From the NCBI GenBank assembly GCA_900016875.1, contig FCNR01000030.1:41478-105477 (forward strand): a stretch of DNA of 64,000 nt. Direction: 5' to 3'. This DNA comes from Eubacteriaceae bacterium CHKCI004 (GTDB taxonomy: Bacteria; Bacillota; Clostridia; Lachnospirales; Lachnospiraceae). A program made the position numbers and the translations under genes. This document shows, piece after piece, positions 7,823 through 16,435 of the stretch (positions are counted from its first letter, which is position 1; each line of letters opens with the position of its first letter). Below the pieces are notes generated by a model. It was not told where the DNA came from. It did not search any database and was given only the letters and a program-made list of their open reading frames with translations.

Positions 7823-8686
7823 TTGAACATCGAAAAATTTACCCAAATCGCCGCCCCTCTGGGAGTGCTGGGCGTAAAAATCACACAGTATGACCGGCTG
7901 ATCGCCGAATGGTACAGCGAGCCGGATATCCGGCGCAACATCTATTCCGCCACCAAAAGCTTCACTTCCTGTGCCGTAGGATTTGCGGTGCAGGAAGGGC
8001 TTCTCTCCCTGGATGAGAAACTGACGGACGCCTTTCCGGCAGACCTTCCGGACATAATCAGCGATAATCTGGCAAAAGCCACCGTCCGGGATCTTCTCAC
8101 TATGTCTCTGGGTGAAGAAAAGCCGCAGCTCATGGCGGAACAGCGGGTTACCTGTCAGGAAGACAACTGGATAAAAATGTCTCTGGCCTTTCCGCTGACT
8201 CATGAACCGGGAACCCATTTCCTTTACAGCAATGTGGGGCCATATCTTGCCGGTGTTCTTGTGCAGCGCAGAGCCGGATGCGACCTGGCTTCTTACCTCA
8301 CGCCGAGACTTTTTTCACACCTTGGTATCCGAAAGCCCACCTGGGAAACCGATCCTCTCGGATATTCTTTCGGAGCCGGCGGGCTGTTCCTGAGCCTGTC
8401 TGAGCTGCACAAATTCGGCCTGTTTTATCTGAACAGGGGAAAATGGAATGGACGGCAGCTTCTCTCGACTGCATGGATCGACGAGAGTACAAGCCAGCAG
8501 GGTGCAGGCCCGTATGGCTATCTGTTCTGGCAGGGCAAGTATAATTCCTACCGGGCAGACGGAAAATACTGCCAGTATTCCATGGTGTTCCCGGAGAAAA
8601 ATGCAGTCATCTCCATGCTCTCGGAATGCCGGGACAGCGAGACGCTGATGAGTGCCATTTACGAACAGCTCTGTCCTCAGCTGTAA
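7823..8686 (+). CDS. Beta-lactamase-fold serine hydrolase (class C/DD-peptidase-like)
   Basis: The 287-residue protein has an SxxK motif SATK at 42-45 and the YSN motif at 135-137, the two catalytic motifs of class C beta-lactamase and penicillin-binding esterases; GPYGYLFWQG is in the region of the third motif. No signal peptide is seen, so it is probably cytoplasmic and more likely an esterase or peptidase than a resistance enzyme. The start is a TTG at 7823 with AGAGGA about seven bases upstream; the next in-frame ATG would remove the SxxK motif. It is followed by a bidirectional terminator. Confidence 0.8.
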   Translation: MNIEKFTQIAAPLGVLGVKITQYDRLIAEWYSEPDIRRNIYSATKSFTSCAVGFAVQEGLLSLDEKLTDAFPADLPDIISDNLAKATVRDLLTMSLGEEKPQLMAEQRVTCQEDNWIKMSLAFPLTHEPGTHFLYSNVGPYLAGVLVQRRAGCDLASYLTPRLFSHLGIRKPTWETDPLGYSFGAGGLFLSLSELHKFGLFYLNRGKWNGRQLLSTAWIDESTSQQGAGPYGYLFWQGKYNSYRADGKYCQYSMVFPEKNAVISMLSECRDSETLMSAIYEQLCPQL

Positions 8687-8733
8687 AATATCTTCGGCTG
8701 ACACTGGCAATCTTCCATACTTTTCATCAAAAA

Positions 8734-8782
8734 TAAAGCTCTGTCTGCGCAGGATACTTTCCTGGCAGCACAGAGCTTTTTT
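8734..8782. terminator. Bidirectional terminator between serine hydrolase and glyA
   Basis: AAGCTCTGT pairs with ACAGAGCTT. T-rich tracts follow on both strands (TTTTTTG on plus, TTTATTTTTG on minus). The stem also contains an inner imperfect arm. It serves the converging genes on both sides. Confidence 0.75.
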
Positions 8783-8825
8783 GTTTGCGCATCAGACTGG
8801 CAAAATAATAATTTTAACAGTCCTA

Positions 8826-10070
8826 TTATTTTATGGACGGATATACCGGATATTTCTCGGTCAGTGCTTTGACGATAGCTTTTGCTTCTTCCAGTTTTCC
8901 GTCGATGATAGTCAGTTTGATAGCCTCGGCGATCTGCACCATATCGTCTTCTTTGAGTCCGCGGGAGGTGACTGCCGGTGTTCCGATACGGAGTCCGCTG
9001 GTCACGAATGGAGATTTCGGATCGTTCGGAACCGTATTCTTATTGCAGGTGATGTGTACGGAATCCAGTAATTTTTCCATGTCTTTTCCGGTCAGATCCA
9101 TCTTGCGCAGATCAAGAAGCATCAGATGGTTGTCTGTTCCGCCGGAAACAATGTCAAAACCTCTCTCCATCAGGGCATCCGCCAGTATGGAGGCGTTCTT
9201 CACGATCTGCTTCTGATATTCTTTGAATTCCGGAGACAGCGCTTCTTTGAAGCAAACAGCTTTGGCTGCGATCACATGCATAAGAGGGCCGCCCTGGATT
9301 CCCGGGAAGATTGCTTTGTTGAAGTTATATTTTTTATTTACTTCCTCGCTGGATAAAATGAGTCCGCCTCTCGGTCCGCGAAGGGTCTTATGAGTGGTGG
9401 TGGTGGTCACATGGGCATATGGAATCGGACTCTCATGAACTCCCGCTGCCACCAGACCTGCGATGTGCGCCATATCTACCATAAGCACTGCGCCCACTTC
9501 GTCGGCAATCTCGCGCATTCTCTTAAAATCAATCTTTCTTGCGTAAGCGCTGGCGCCGGCAATGATCATCTTTGGCTTGCATTCCAGAGCGATAGCTCTT
9601 ACATTATCATAATCAATATATCCCTGGTCGTTGACGCCGTACGGCACGCAGTGATAGTTTTTGCCGGACATATTAACCGGGCTTCCGTGAGTCAGATGTC
9701 CGCCGTGGTCCAGATTCATTCCCATGTAAGTGTCGCCCACGTTCATGACAGCGAAAAATACCGCCATGTTGGCCTGAGCGCCGGAGTGCGGCTGTACGTT
9801 GGCATACTCGCATCCGAACAGCTCTTTCGCTCTCTCAATGGCAAGATTCTCTACCACATCCACATACTGGCATCCGCCATAATATCTCTTTGCCGGATAT
9901 CCCTCTGCATATTTGTTAGTCAGATGGCTGCCCATGGCTGCCATGACCGCCTCAGATACCAGATTCTCAGAAGCAATCAGCTCCAGATTCTCTCTCTGGC
10001 GGCCAAGCTCTCCTTCCATTGCTGCTGCCACTTCCGGGTCGGCAGCTTTCACATAGTCAAAACTAAACAT
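8826..10070 (-). CDS. glyA: Serine hydroxymethyltransferase
   Basis: The 414-residue PLP enzyme converts serine and tetrahydrofolate to glycine and 5,10-methylene-THF. The family blocks are intact: [45 protein letters not shown] and [14 protein letters not shown], in which Lys228 forms the Schiff base. The start is the ATG after GGAGGAAAAAA; a 16-residue upstream extension has no ribosome site. The length is normal for the family. It is a single-gene unit with its own strong promoter 100 bp upstream and, with FolD in this window, supplies one-carbon units. Confidence 0.97.
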   Translation of the reverse strand: MFSFDYVKAADPEVAAAMEGELGRQRENLELIASENLVSEAVMAAMGSHLTNKYAEGYPAKRYYGGCQYVDVVENLAIERAKELFGCEYANVQPHSGAQANMAVFFAVMNVGDTYMGMNLDHGGHLTHGSPVNMSGKNYHCVPYGVNDQGYIDYDNVRAIALECKPKMIIAGASAYARKIDFKRMREIADEVGAVLMVDMAHIAGLVAAGVHESPIPYAHVTTTTTHKTLRGPRGGLILSSEEVNKKYNFNKAIFPGIQGGPLMHVIAAKAVCFKEALSPEFKEYQKQIVKNASILADALMERGFDIVSGGTDNHLMLLDLRKMDLTGKDMEKLLDSVHITCNKNTVPNDPKSPFVTSGLRIGTPAVTSRGLKEDDMVQIAEAIKLTIIDGKLEEAKAIVKALTEKYPVYPSIK

Positions 10071-10171
10071 TTTTTTCCTCCGTATTTGTTCAATACTCGT
10101 TCTCACGGAATCAGACACAGATTCTGTCTGCGCTTTCCGGGGAGCGGCTCATTTTCACGCAATCGTCTTCA

Positions 10172-10200
10172 AGTATAGCATAGGGCGCGCACAGGCGCAA
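10172..10200 (-). promoter_or_regulatory. Sigma-A promoter of glyA
   Basis: The minus strand reads TTGCGC, 17 bp ending in TGC, then TATACT: an extended -10 with normal spacing. The leader of about 95 nt has a CAGACA/TGTCTG hairpin but no riboswitch I recognise. Confidence 0.65.
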
Positions 10201-10234
10201 GGGCGCGTTTGTCATATATCCCGCAGATCAGCAT

Positions 10235-11602
10235 TTATAATATCTCTATCACTTCCCGCACATTGGAAACCCCGTGGATCTGAATCCGGTTCCGAAGACT
10301 GCCCTCCAGCGCTTCCTCGTTGGTCTTCGGGATGATGCAGCGGGTAAATCCCATCTTGATGGCCTCCGTGAGCCGCTGCTCCACAAAGCTTACGCCGCGG
10401 ACCTCGCCGGTGAGGCCCACCTCGCCGAAAATCAGCGTGCCCGGATGCACCGGGAGATTCCGGTAGCTGGAAATCACCGCGCAGATGATACCCAGGTCGA
10501 TGGCAGGCTCTCCCAGGCGCATTCCTCCCGCCAGGTTCACATAGGCGTCGCAGCCGCCAAGCTGCATGCCTGCCTTTTTCTCAAGCACGGCCAGCAGCAG
10601 GTTCACTCTGTTGTAATCAATGCCCACGGAAGTCCGCCGTGGCATATTAAAGCTGGTAGGGGAAACCAACGCCTGAATCTCGATGAGCAGCGGCCGGGTG
10701 CCCTCCATGGAGCAGACCACCACAGAGCCGGACGCGTCCAGCGGCCTGCCATCCAGCATAACCTGAGAAGGATTGGACACCTCGCAGAGCCCTTTCTGTT
10801 TCATCTCGAATACTCCGATCTCGTTGGTGGAACCAAACCGGTTTTTGACGCCCCGGAGGATGCGGTACACAGCGTTTTGCTCGCCTTCAAAATACAGCAC
10901 AGTATCCACCATATGCTCCAGGGTCTTAGGGCCTGCCACCACACCCTCTTTTGTCACATGTCCCACAATAAACACGGCGATGCCCTCTTCTTTAGCAAAC
11001 TGCATAAGAACAGAAGTCACCTCCCGTACCTGGCTGACGCTTCCTGCCGCCGAGGTTACCTCCTCGCTGGACATGGTCTGCACGGAGTCCACCACCACCA
11101 TATCCGGCTTTCTCTCTCTTAAAAGCTCTGCCGCCACATTGATATCCGTCTCACAAAGAAGAGAAACCTCTTTTTCAAATCCTCCCAGCCGGTCGGCTCT
11201 CATTTTAATCTGCTTTAATGACTCCTCACCGGAAACGTACACCACATCTTTTCCTGCGTTGGCCAGATTACGGCAGATCTGCAAAAGCAGCGTGGACTTT
11301 CCGATTCCCGGGTCGCCGCCCACCAGAATCAGCGATCCCCTTACAATGCCCCCTCCGAGTACCCGGTTCAGTTCGGGGATCCCGGAATCCATCCGCTCTT
11401 CTTCTTCCATGGAAACTTCAAAAAGACCCGTCAGCTTCTGCGCGCGGGCAGTTCCCGCTTTCTTCCCCCTGGACGGAGCCGCCGTCCGCTCTTCCACCAG
11501 AGTATTCCACTGGCGGCAGCCCGGGCACTGCCCCATCCATTTGGCAGATTCATATCCGCATTCCTTGCAAAAGAAAACCGTCTTTGTTTTTGACTTTGCC
11601 AT
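10235..11602 (-). CDS. radA: DNA repair protein RadA (Sms)
   Basis: The 455-residue RecA-superfamily helicase drives branch migration during recombination and transformation. It has the N-terminal zinc finger C12-C15-C26-C29, a Walker A GGDPGIGKST at about 95-104, the RadA-specific KNRFG motif, and a C-terminal Lon-protease-like domain (GGCDAYVNLAGGMRLGEPAIDLG). Length and motifs are typical. GGAGAG lies about nine bases before the ATG. It stands between glyA and a conserved small gene on the same strand; in Bacillus it follows clpC, and here too clpC is close upstream. Confidence 0.96.
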   Translation of the reverse strand: MAKSKTKTVFFCKECGYESAKWMGQCPGCRQWNTLVEERTAAPSRGKKAGTARAQKLTGLFEVSMEEEERMDSGIPELNRVLGGGIVRGSLILVGGDPGIGKSTLLLQICRNLANAGKDVVYVSGEESLKQIKMRADRLGGFEKEVSLLCETDINVAAELLRERKPDMVVVDSVQTMSSEEVTSAAGSVSQVREVTSVLMQFAKEEGIAVFIVGHVTKEGVVAGPKTLEHMVDTVLYFEGEQNAVYRILRGVKNRFGSTNEIGVFEMKQKGLCEVSNPSQVMLDGRPLDASGSVVVCSMEGTRPLLIEIQALVSPTSFNMPRRTSVGIDYNRVNLLLAVLEKKAGMQLGGCDAYVNLAGGMRLGEPAIDLGIICAVISSYRNLPVHPGTLIFGEVGLTGEVRGVSFVEQRLTEAIKMGFTRCIIPKTNEEALEGSLRNRIQIHGVSNVREVIEIL

Positions 11603-11641
11603 AAAACTTACTCTCCACTTTACATTTTATCCAAAATACAA

Positions 11642-11688
11642 GGAAAGAATCCCGGCACGAAATATTCTTCCGCAGCAGGATTCTTTCC
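11642..11688 (-). terminator. Probable terminator downstream of the 137-residue protein gene
   Basis: An 11-bp perfect stem (GGAAAGAATCC with GGATTCTTTCC) encloses a 25-nt arm. On the minus strand it is followed by a weak tract TTGTATTTT. Confidence 0.5.
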
Positions 11689-11742
11689 CATTATCGTTTC
11701 CTCTCAAAACAGAGCGCCGACATCATGATAAATCGGTCACCC

Positions 11743-12156
11743 TTATAATTTAATTACGTCGACCTTTACCGTCTCGCCTTCGTTCATCTCGATGCTGAAA
11801 TCAATCTTTCCTCCGAGGCTGGACTTCATCTTCCCGATGTTCGTGTCGTCGATGAACACCTTGTATTCCTTCTCCGGCTCCAGCTCCAGGGTGATATGTA
11901 TATCGTCCGCTGCCTCCACCTGGAAAACAAGCTGGCGCTCCGTCTCCCTGAAATCATGCACTGCAGAACCCGGAACGGATTCATAAACCACTCCGCCATT
12001 CTTCTCCAGGCGGGTAATCTCCTTAAATGTCTTCACCTTGTATACAGAATCCTGGAACTTGAAATCTGCCAGCTTGGTCTTAGCCTCCAGACTGTAGTCA
12101 CCAAAACTAATACTGCCGTTCGCTTCTGTTCTCAGTAATTCTTTTACGTTAGCCAT
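11743..12156 (-). CDS. Conserved 137-residue protein of unknown function
   Basis: The protein begins MANVKELLRTEANGSISFGDY and has no membrane segment, cysteine or catalytic motif I recognise. It is predicted to be mostly beta strands: repeated acidic/valine stretches and a C-terminal half resembling a small beta-sandwich (ELEPEKEYKVFIDDTNIG). Similar proteins occur in Clostridia and some carry the label endosialidase; nothing in the sequence supports enzymatic activity. The start is decided by GTAGGAGG six bases before the ATG at 12156. It has its own promoter and a terminator, so it is a monocistronic, probably well-expressed gene. Confidence 0.8.
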   Translation of the reverse strand: MANVKELLRTEANGSISFGDYSLEAKTKLADFKFQDSVYKVKTFKEITRLEKNGGVVYESVPGSAVHDFRETERQLVFQVEAADDIHITLELEPEKEYKVFIDDTNIGKMKSSLGGKIDFSIEMNEGETVKVDVIKL

Positions 12157-12245
12157 AATTATCCTCCTACCTGCGACGAAAGGGAAACGCCATCTCTTTT
12201 GCATCTCCCCTCGTCTCATTTATCTAACAGCTTACAGTTATCTTT

Positions 12246-12273
12246 ATTATACAGGAAATATACACTTTTGCAA
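12246..12273 (-). promoter_or_regulatory. Sigma-A promoter of the 137-residue protein gene
   Basis: The minus strand reads TTGCAA, 16 bp, TATAAT. It lies between the clpC stop and the small gene. Confidence 0.7.
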
Positions 12274-12351
12274 AGATTCATTTTCACAAGAATGTCAGTA
12301 TTCTGCAAATCTAATGTCCTCCTGCAGGTCCGGACACTCCCGCTTCGGGTA

Positions 12352-14796
12352 TCACTCCCCGATGACCACTTTGCCGTCCTTAATTCCCAGTGTGATCTGG
12401 CTGCCGGTCTTGATATGTCCGAGCAGGAACTCATCCGCCAGATAATCCTCCAGCTCATTCTGGATGGTCCGGCGGAGCGGACGGGCGCCGTACTGCGGAT
12501 TGTAGCCCTTCTCAAGAATGTAATCTTCCACTTCTTCCGTCACAGACAGATGGAATCCCGGTGCTTTCTCCACCCGGTCAGACAGTTCCCTGATGAGCAG
12601 GCGGACAATCTTCTTCTGCTGTTCTTTTTCCAGGGTGTGGAAGACCACGATGCCGTCGATACGGTTCAGGAATTCCGGTTTGAAGATCTGTTTGACCTCT
12701 TCCATCACCCGTTTTTTCATGCGCTCATGATCCTGGACCGCGTCGGTCTTCGTGGTGAATCCCAGATTCTTCGGCGCCATGATCCGCTGCGCGCCCGCGT
12801 TGGAAGTCATAATGATGACCGTATTCTTAAAGTCCACTCTCCGCCCGTTGGAATCGGTGATCTGACCGTCGTCAAGCACCTGCAGCAGGATATTGAACAC
12901 ATCGCCGTGGGCCTTCTCGATCTCATCGAAGAGCAGGACAGAATACGGGTGCCTGCGCACCTGCTCGCTGAGCTGTCCGCCCTCCTCGTATCCCACATAT
13001 CCAGGAGGGGAACCAATGAGCTTGGAGACGCTGTGTTTCTCCATATATTCCGACATGTCAACCCGGATCATGGCGTTCTCATCGCCAAAGAGGGCCTCTG
13101 CCAGCGCCTTGGAAAGCTCGGTCTTGCCCACGCCGGTCGGTCCCAGGAACAGGAAGGAACCAATCGGCCGTTTCGGATCTTTCATGCCGACCCGTCCTCT
13201 CTTGATGGCCTTGGCAAGAATCGTCACCGCCTCATCCTGACCGATGACACGTTTCTTCAGCTCCGATTCCAAAGACAACAGTCTCTGCGACTCGGTCTGT
13301 CCGATCTTCGTCACCGGAATCTTTGTCCACGCAGATACAACGCCGGCCACATCATTTTCCGAAACAGTGATATTCTTGGATTCTTTCTCTTTATCCCACT
13401 GCTCCTTCAGCTCTTTTGCCTGCGCCTGCGCCTTCTGCTGTTTGGTATTATTGAGCTTCGCCTTGCGGATATTACCTTCCATGAGAGCCTCTTCCTTCCG
13501 CAGGCTGAACTTCTTCGCCTCTTCCTCTGCCTTTTTGAGCGCATCCGGCATGGTAAACAGGCCGACCTTCTTTCTGGAGGCCGCCTCATCCATCACGTCG
13601 ATGGCCTTGTCCGGCAGGAAACGGTCGCTGATATATCTCTGGGACAGAGCCGCCGCCGCCTCAAGAGCCGCGGAAGTATAGCGCACATGATGGTGCTTCT
13701 CAAACTTCTCCTTCAGTCCTTTCAGAATGGCAACGGTCTCCTCCACCGTCGGCTCCTCCACGGTAACCGGCTGGAATCTCCGCTCGAAAGCGGCGTCCTT
13801 CTCGATATATTTGCGGTATTCCTCGCTGGTGGTGGCTCCGATCAGCTGAAGCTCCCCTCTGGCCAGGAACGGCTTTACTATATTGGAAGCATCGATGGCG
13901 CCTTCTGCGCCGCCGGCGCCAATCATCGTATGAATCTCATCCACAAACAGTAAAATGTCTCCCCGGTCCATCACTTCCTGCAGAAGACCTTTGATTCTCT
14001 CCTCGAACTCGCCCCGGTACTTGGAGCCGGCGATCAGTCCCGGCAGATCGAGAGTCATCACTTTCTTACCCTTAAGCATCTCCGGCACTTCTTCCCGGAC
14101 AATCCACTGAGCCAGTCCTTCCACAATAGCGGTCTTGCCGACGCCCGGCTCTCCCACCAGACACGGGCTGTTCTTTGTTCTCCGGCTGAGAATCTGAATC
14201 ACCCGCTGCAATTCTTCCTTACGGCCGATGATCGGATCCAGTCTGCCATCACGCGCCTTCTCTGTCAGATCCTCACAGAAAGCCTCGGTCATGGAGGACT
14301 GTCTGCGGTTCTTTCGCTGTCCGGTCACTGTCTGATATTCCTTCTGCGCCCTTGACGCATCCACCCCTAATGTCACCAGGATATCCACGTAAATACGCTT
14401 GAGATTCACATTGAGACCCTTTAAGAGACGGATAGCAATGCAGTCAGTCTCCTTCAAAATGGCAAGAAGGATATGCTCCGTGCCGATCTTCTCCGCGCGG
14501 AATCTTCCGGCTTCCAGGGCGCTGCCTTCCAGAATCTCCTCCGCCTTCGGACTGTATCCGATGAACGCAGTCTTTTCATTATCTCCAAGGGCTGCCGACT
14601 GGCCGAGCACCGCATCAAAAAATGTCTCATAACTGACGCCGTTTTCTGTCAAAATTCTTCCCGCAAGGGAATCCTCCTGAGAAAGCAGCCCCAGCACAAG
14701 ATGCTCTGTCCCGACATATTTCTGCCGGCAGGACTTCGCGTCTTCCTGTGCCCTCTCCAGAGCACGGGACGCATAAATGTTATATTCTCTATTCAT
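12352..14796 (-). CDS. clpC: ATP-dependent Clp protease ATP-binding subunit ClpC
   Basis: The 814-residue AAA+ unfoldase has two N-terminal Clp repeats (residues 1-150, with GTEHLVLGLL and GTEHILLAIL), a first AAA module with GEPGVGKT near 217 and LFVDEIHTMIGAG, a UvrB/UvrC-type coiled-coil M domain near 410-470, and a second AAA module with GPTGVGKTE and LLFDEIEKAH. It delivers damaged or regulatory proteins to ClpP. GTGAGG precedes the ATG. The expected mcsA-mcsB-ctsR genes are absent; instead a GntR-type regulator gene ends 17 bp upstream and presumably shares its promoter. Confidence 0.96.
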   Translation of the reverse strand: MNREYNIYASRALERAQEDAKSCRQKYVGTEHLVLGLLSQEDSLAGRILTENGVSYETFFDAVLGQSAALGDNEKTAFIGYSPKAEEILEGSALEAGRFRAEKIGTEHILLAILKETDCIAIRLLKGLNVNLKRIYVDILVTLGVDASRAQKEYQTVTGQRKNRRQSSMTEAFCEDLTEKARDGRLDPIIGRKEELQRVIQILSRRTKNSPCLVGEPGVGKTAIVEGLAQWIVREEVPEMLKGKKVMTLDLPGLIAGSKYRGEFEERIKGLLQEVMDRGDILLFVDEIHTMIGAGGAEGAIDASNIVKPFLARGELQLIGATTSEEYRKYIEKDAAFERRFQPVTVEEPTVEETVAILKGLKEKFEKHHHVRYTSAALEAAAALSQRYISDRFLPDKAIDVMDEAASRKKVGLFTMPDALKKAEEEAKKFSLRKEEALMEGNIRKAKLNNTKQQKAQAQAKELKEQWDKEKESKNITVSENDVAGVVSAWTKIPVTKIGQTESQRLLSLESELKKRVIGQDEAVTILAKAIKRGRVGMKDPKRPIGSFLFLGPTGVGKTELSKALAEALFGDENAMIRVDMSEYMEKHSVSKLIGSPPGYVGYEEGGQLSEQVRRHPYSVLLFDEIEKAHGDVFNILLQVLDDGQITDSNGRRVDFKNTVIIMTSNAGAQRIMAPKNLGFTTKTDAVQDHERMKKRVMEEVKQIFKPEFLNRIDGIVVFHTLEKEQQKKIVRLLIRELSDRVEKAPGFHLSVTEEVEDYILEKGYNPQYGARPLRRTIQNELEDYLADEFLLGHIKTGSQITLGIKDGKVVIGE

Positions 14797-14813
14797 AAAA
14801 ACCTCACTTTATC

Positions 14814-15191
14814 TCACAATAAATGAAATGTATCATACATTTCTCCTACAATCTGCTTCATTTCTTCTTTGGTAATCTCCTTGCATATGGCCTGGGCGAC
14901 GATCATCTGCATGTAACTGTTAATCTTTTCAAGTTCGGCCTCCTTACGGTTTCTCTCCACAGATACAATAGCGCCTTTCCTGCGGTCAAGCTTCAGATAC
15001 CCCTCCTCCCGGAGGATCGCATATGCCTTATTAACGGTGTGCATGTTCACTCCAAGGTCCTTTGCCAGGCTTCTCACCGATGGCAGCGAATCTCCGTCAT
15101 GGAGTCTGTCCTGCGCGATCTCCATCACAATCTGATTGCGAAGCTGTATATATATGGCCTCCGGACTGTTAAAATCTATCTCTATCAGCAT
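14814..15191 (-). CDS. GntR-family regulator, YtrA type
   Basis: The 125-residue protein has an N-terminal winged helix-turn-helix (EAIYIQLRNQIV, then SLPSVRSLAKDLGVNMHTVNKAYAIL at about 37-60) and only a short helical tail, which is the YtrA subgroup that usually controls its own operon by binding an inverted repeat at the promoter. It is cotranscribed with clpC downstream (17 bp), in the place where Bacillus has ctsR. A 13-bp palindrome lies 34 bp upstream of its start. A role as the clpC repressor is inference from this context. The visible ribosome site is GAAAGGGTG. Confidence 0.88.
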   Translation of the reverse strand: MLIEIDFNSPEAIYIQLRNQIVMEIAQDRLHDGDSLPSVRSLAKDLGVNMHTVNKAYAILREEGYLKLDRRKGAIVSVERNRKEAELEKINSYMQMIVAQAICKEITKEEMKQIVGEMYDTFHLL

Positions 15192-15225
15192 GCTTTCACC
15201 CTTTCATTTGTAAACTGTCTGTGTT

Positions 15226-15238
15226 ATATAGACTATAT
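15226..15238 (-). promoter_or_regulatory. Palindrome over the promoter of the gntR-clpC operon
   Basis: ATATAG and CTATAT flank one central base. On the minus strand TATAGT and TATATA inside it are the only -10-like sequences, with TTGATT 15 bp upstream of TATAGT. It fits an autoregulatory operator for the GntR protein. The CtsR heptad repeat is not seen. Confidence 0.5.
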
Positions 15239-15254
15239 CAATTAGCGCAAAAAA

Positions 15255-15318
15255 TCAAGAAAAAAACGCATAGAAGACAGCTTTTTGTTTTTACAAAACC
15301 AGTTGTTCCAATGCGTTT
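15255..15318 (-). terminator. Terminator after the rimO-pgsA-pncC run
   Basis: AAACGCAT pairs with ATGCGTTT around a 39-nt loop. On the minus strand it is followed by TTTTTCTTG and then TTTTTT. The long loop makes it weaker than a standard terminator. Confidence 0.55.
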
Positions 15319-15359
15319 CTTTTTCCTCGTTTTCTCCATATATTGTTTGACTGCCTGTC

Positions 15360-15863
15360 TTATTCTGATGACAGAATCTGACAGTACAGAATATCCAGCG
15401 CTTCCTTTGCGGCAGCCTGACGGATCGCCGTCCGGTCTCCTCCGTAAAAACACCTTTTCACGATAGTTTTTCCTTCTACGGTGCAGCCGATGTAGACAAG
15501 CCCCACCGGTTTTTCTTCTGTACCGCCGTCTGGTCCGGCAATACCGGTCACTGCGATCGCGGCATCCGCTCCCGCTGCTTTTGCCGCTCCTTCCGCCATC
15601 TCAATGGCGGTTTGCCGCGATACCGCGCCGTACTGACGAAGGGTTTCTTCTTTCACCCCGAGCAGTTTCACCTTCGCCTCGTTGGAATAGGTAATATAGC
15701 CTTCTTTATACACTTCCGAGATGCCTGCGGCGTTAACCAGCGTTCCTGCGATCAGTCCTCCTGTACAGGATTCTGCCGTGGTGACAGTGAGCTTTCTGCT
15801 CTTTAAAATACGTTCTATCTTTTTTTCCACCGGTATCTCGACGATTCTTCGGCCTGAGCTCAT
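15360..15863 (-). CDS. pncC: Nicotinamide-nucleotide amidohydrolase PncC (CinA C-terminal domain)
   Basis: The 167-residue protein is the stand-alone CinA C-terminal domain, which deamidates NMN to nicotinic acid mononucleotide for NAD salvage. The signature AESCTGGLIAGTLV at about 30-43 and VTGIAGPDGGT near 108-118 are intact. The N-terminal competence-damage domain of full-length CinA is missing and not found nearby, so this is a PncC-type protein and not a truncation within the window. Its start is 2 bp from the pgsA stop, so the two are coupled; the recA gene often found next to cinA is not here. Confidence 0.9.
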   Translation of the reverse strand: MSSGRRIVEIPVEKKIERILKSRKLTVTTAESCTGGLIAGTLVNAAGISEVYKEGYITYSNEAKVKLLGVKEETLRQYGAVSRQTAIEMAEGAAKAAGADAAIAVTGIAGPDGGTEEKPVGLVYIGCTVEGKTIVKRCFYGGDRTAIRQAAAKEALDILYCQILSSE

Positions 15864-15865
15864 AA

Positions 15866-16435
15866 CTATTCCTCTCCTCCCTCTTTCAGGACATCAATAT
15901 TTTTAGCCAGGTAGTCCACCAGAGATACAATAGTCAGAATCAGAGCAATATAGACGAGAATCTGCTCAATGACAAATACCACCGGGCCGCCAAAATCAGC
16001 GATCAGCAGAATGATGGCAAACATCTGAAAGTTCGTTTTGAACTTACCCCAGTAGCTGGCCGCAATAACGACTCCCTTATCGCTGGCCACCAGGCGGAAA
16101 CCGCTGATGACGAACTCTCTGGCAATAATAATGATGACAATCCATGCCGGCATACTTTCCGGCCGTGTTACAATAAGACAGATAAACGCAGAACAGGTCA
16201 GTATTTTATCTGCCAAAGGATCCATAAACTTTCCGAAATTTGTCACGAGATTATTCTTTCTGGCGATCTGACCGTCCAGAAAATCCGTGATGCTCGCCAC
16301 ACAAAACAACACCAGCGCGATCCATTTTGCATATTCATATGGCACAATGGAGGGATCCACCAGCATGAAAAATACAAAAAACGGAACCAGAATCATTCTG
16401 AGTATCGTCAGCTTATTCGGTAAATTCATCTTCAT
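15866..16435 (-). CDS. pgsA: CDP-diacylglycerol-glycerol-3-phosphate 3-phosphatidyltransferase
   Basis: This integral membrane protein of about 189 residues makes phosphatidylglycerol phosphate. The CDP-alcohol phosphotransferase signature DG-x2-AR-x8-G-x3-D-x3-D is present as DGQIAR...GKFMDPLAD near residues 54-77, and there are five or six hydrophobic segments. Three in-frame ATGs (16444, 16435, 16429) are possible; GGGAG nine bases before 16435 favours that one. The N-terminus overlaps the 3' end of rimO by 23 bp, a gene order common in Clostridia. Confidence 0.94.
   Translation of the reverse strand: MKMNLPNKLTILRMILVPFFVFFMLVDPSIVPYEYAKWIALVLFCVASITDFLDGQIARKNNLVTNFGKFMDPLADKILTCSAFICLIVTRPESMPAWIVIIIIAREFVISGFRLVASDKGVVIAASYWGKFKTNFQMFAIILLIADFGGPVVFVIEQILVYIALILTIVSLVDYLAKNIDVLKEGGEE

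Noticed and set aside
10071..10171. Glycine riboswitch ahead of glyA
   Set aside because: The leader is about 95 nt with a simple hairpin and lacks the conserved glycine aptamer core.
12199..13953. Long plus-strand open frame of 584 codons opposite clpC
   Set aside because: It is the mirror of the clpC coding strand, has no ribosome site, and its translation has His/Arg/Leu-rich low-complexity character; clpC is unmistakable.
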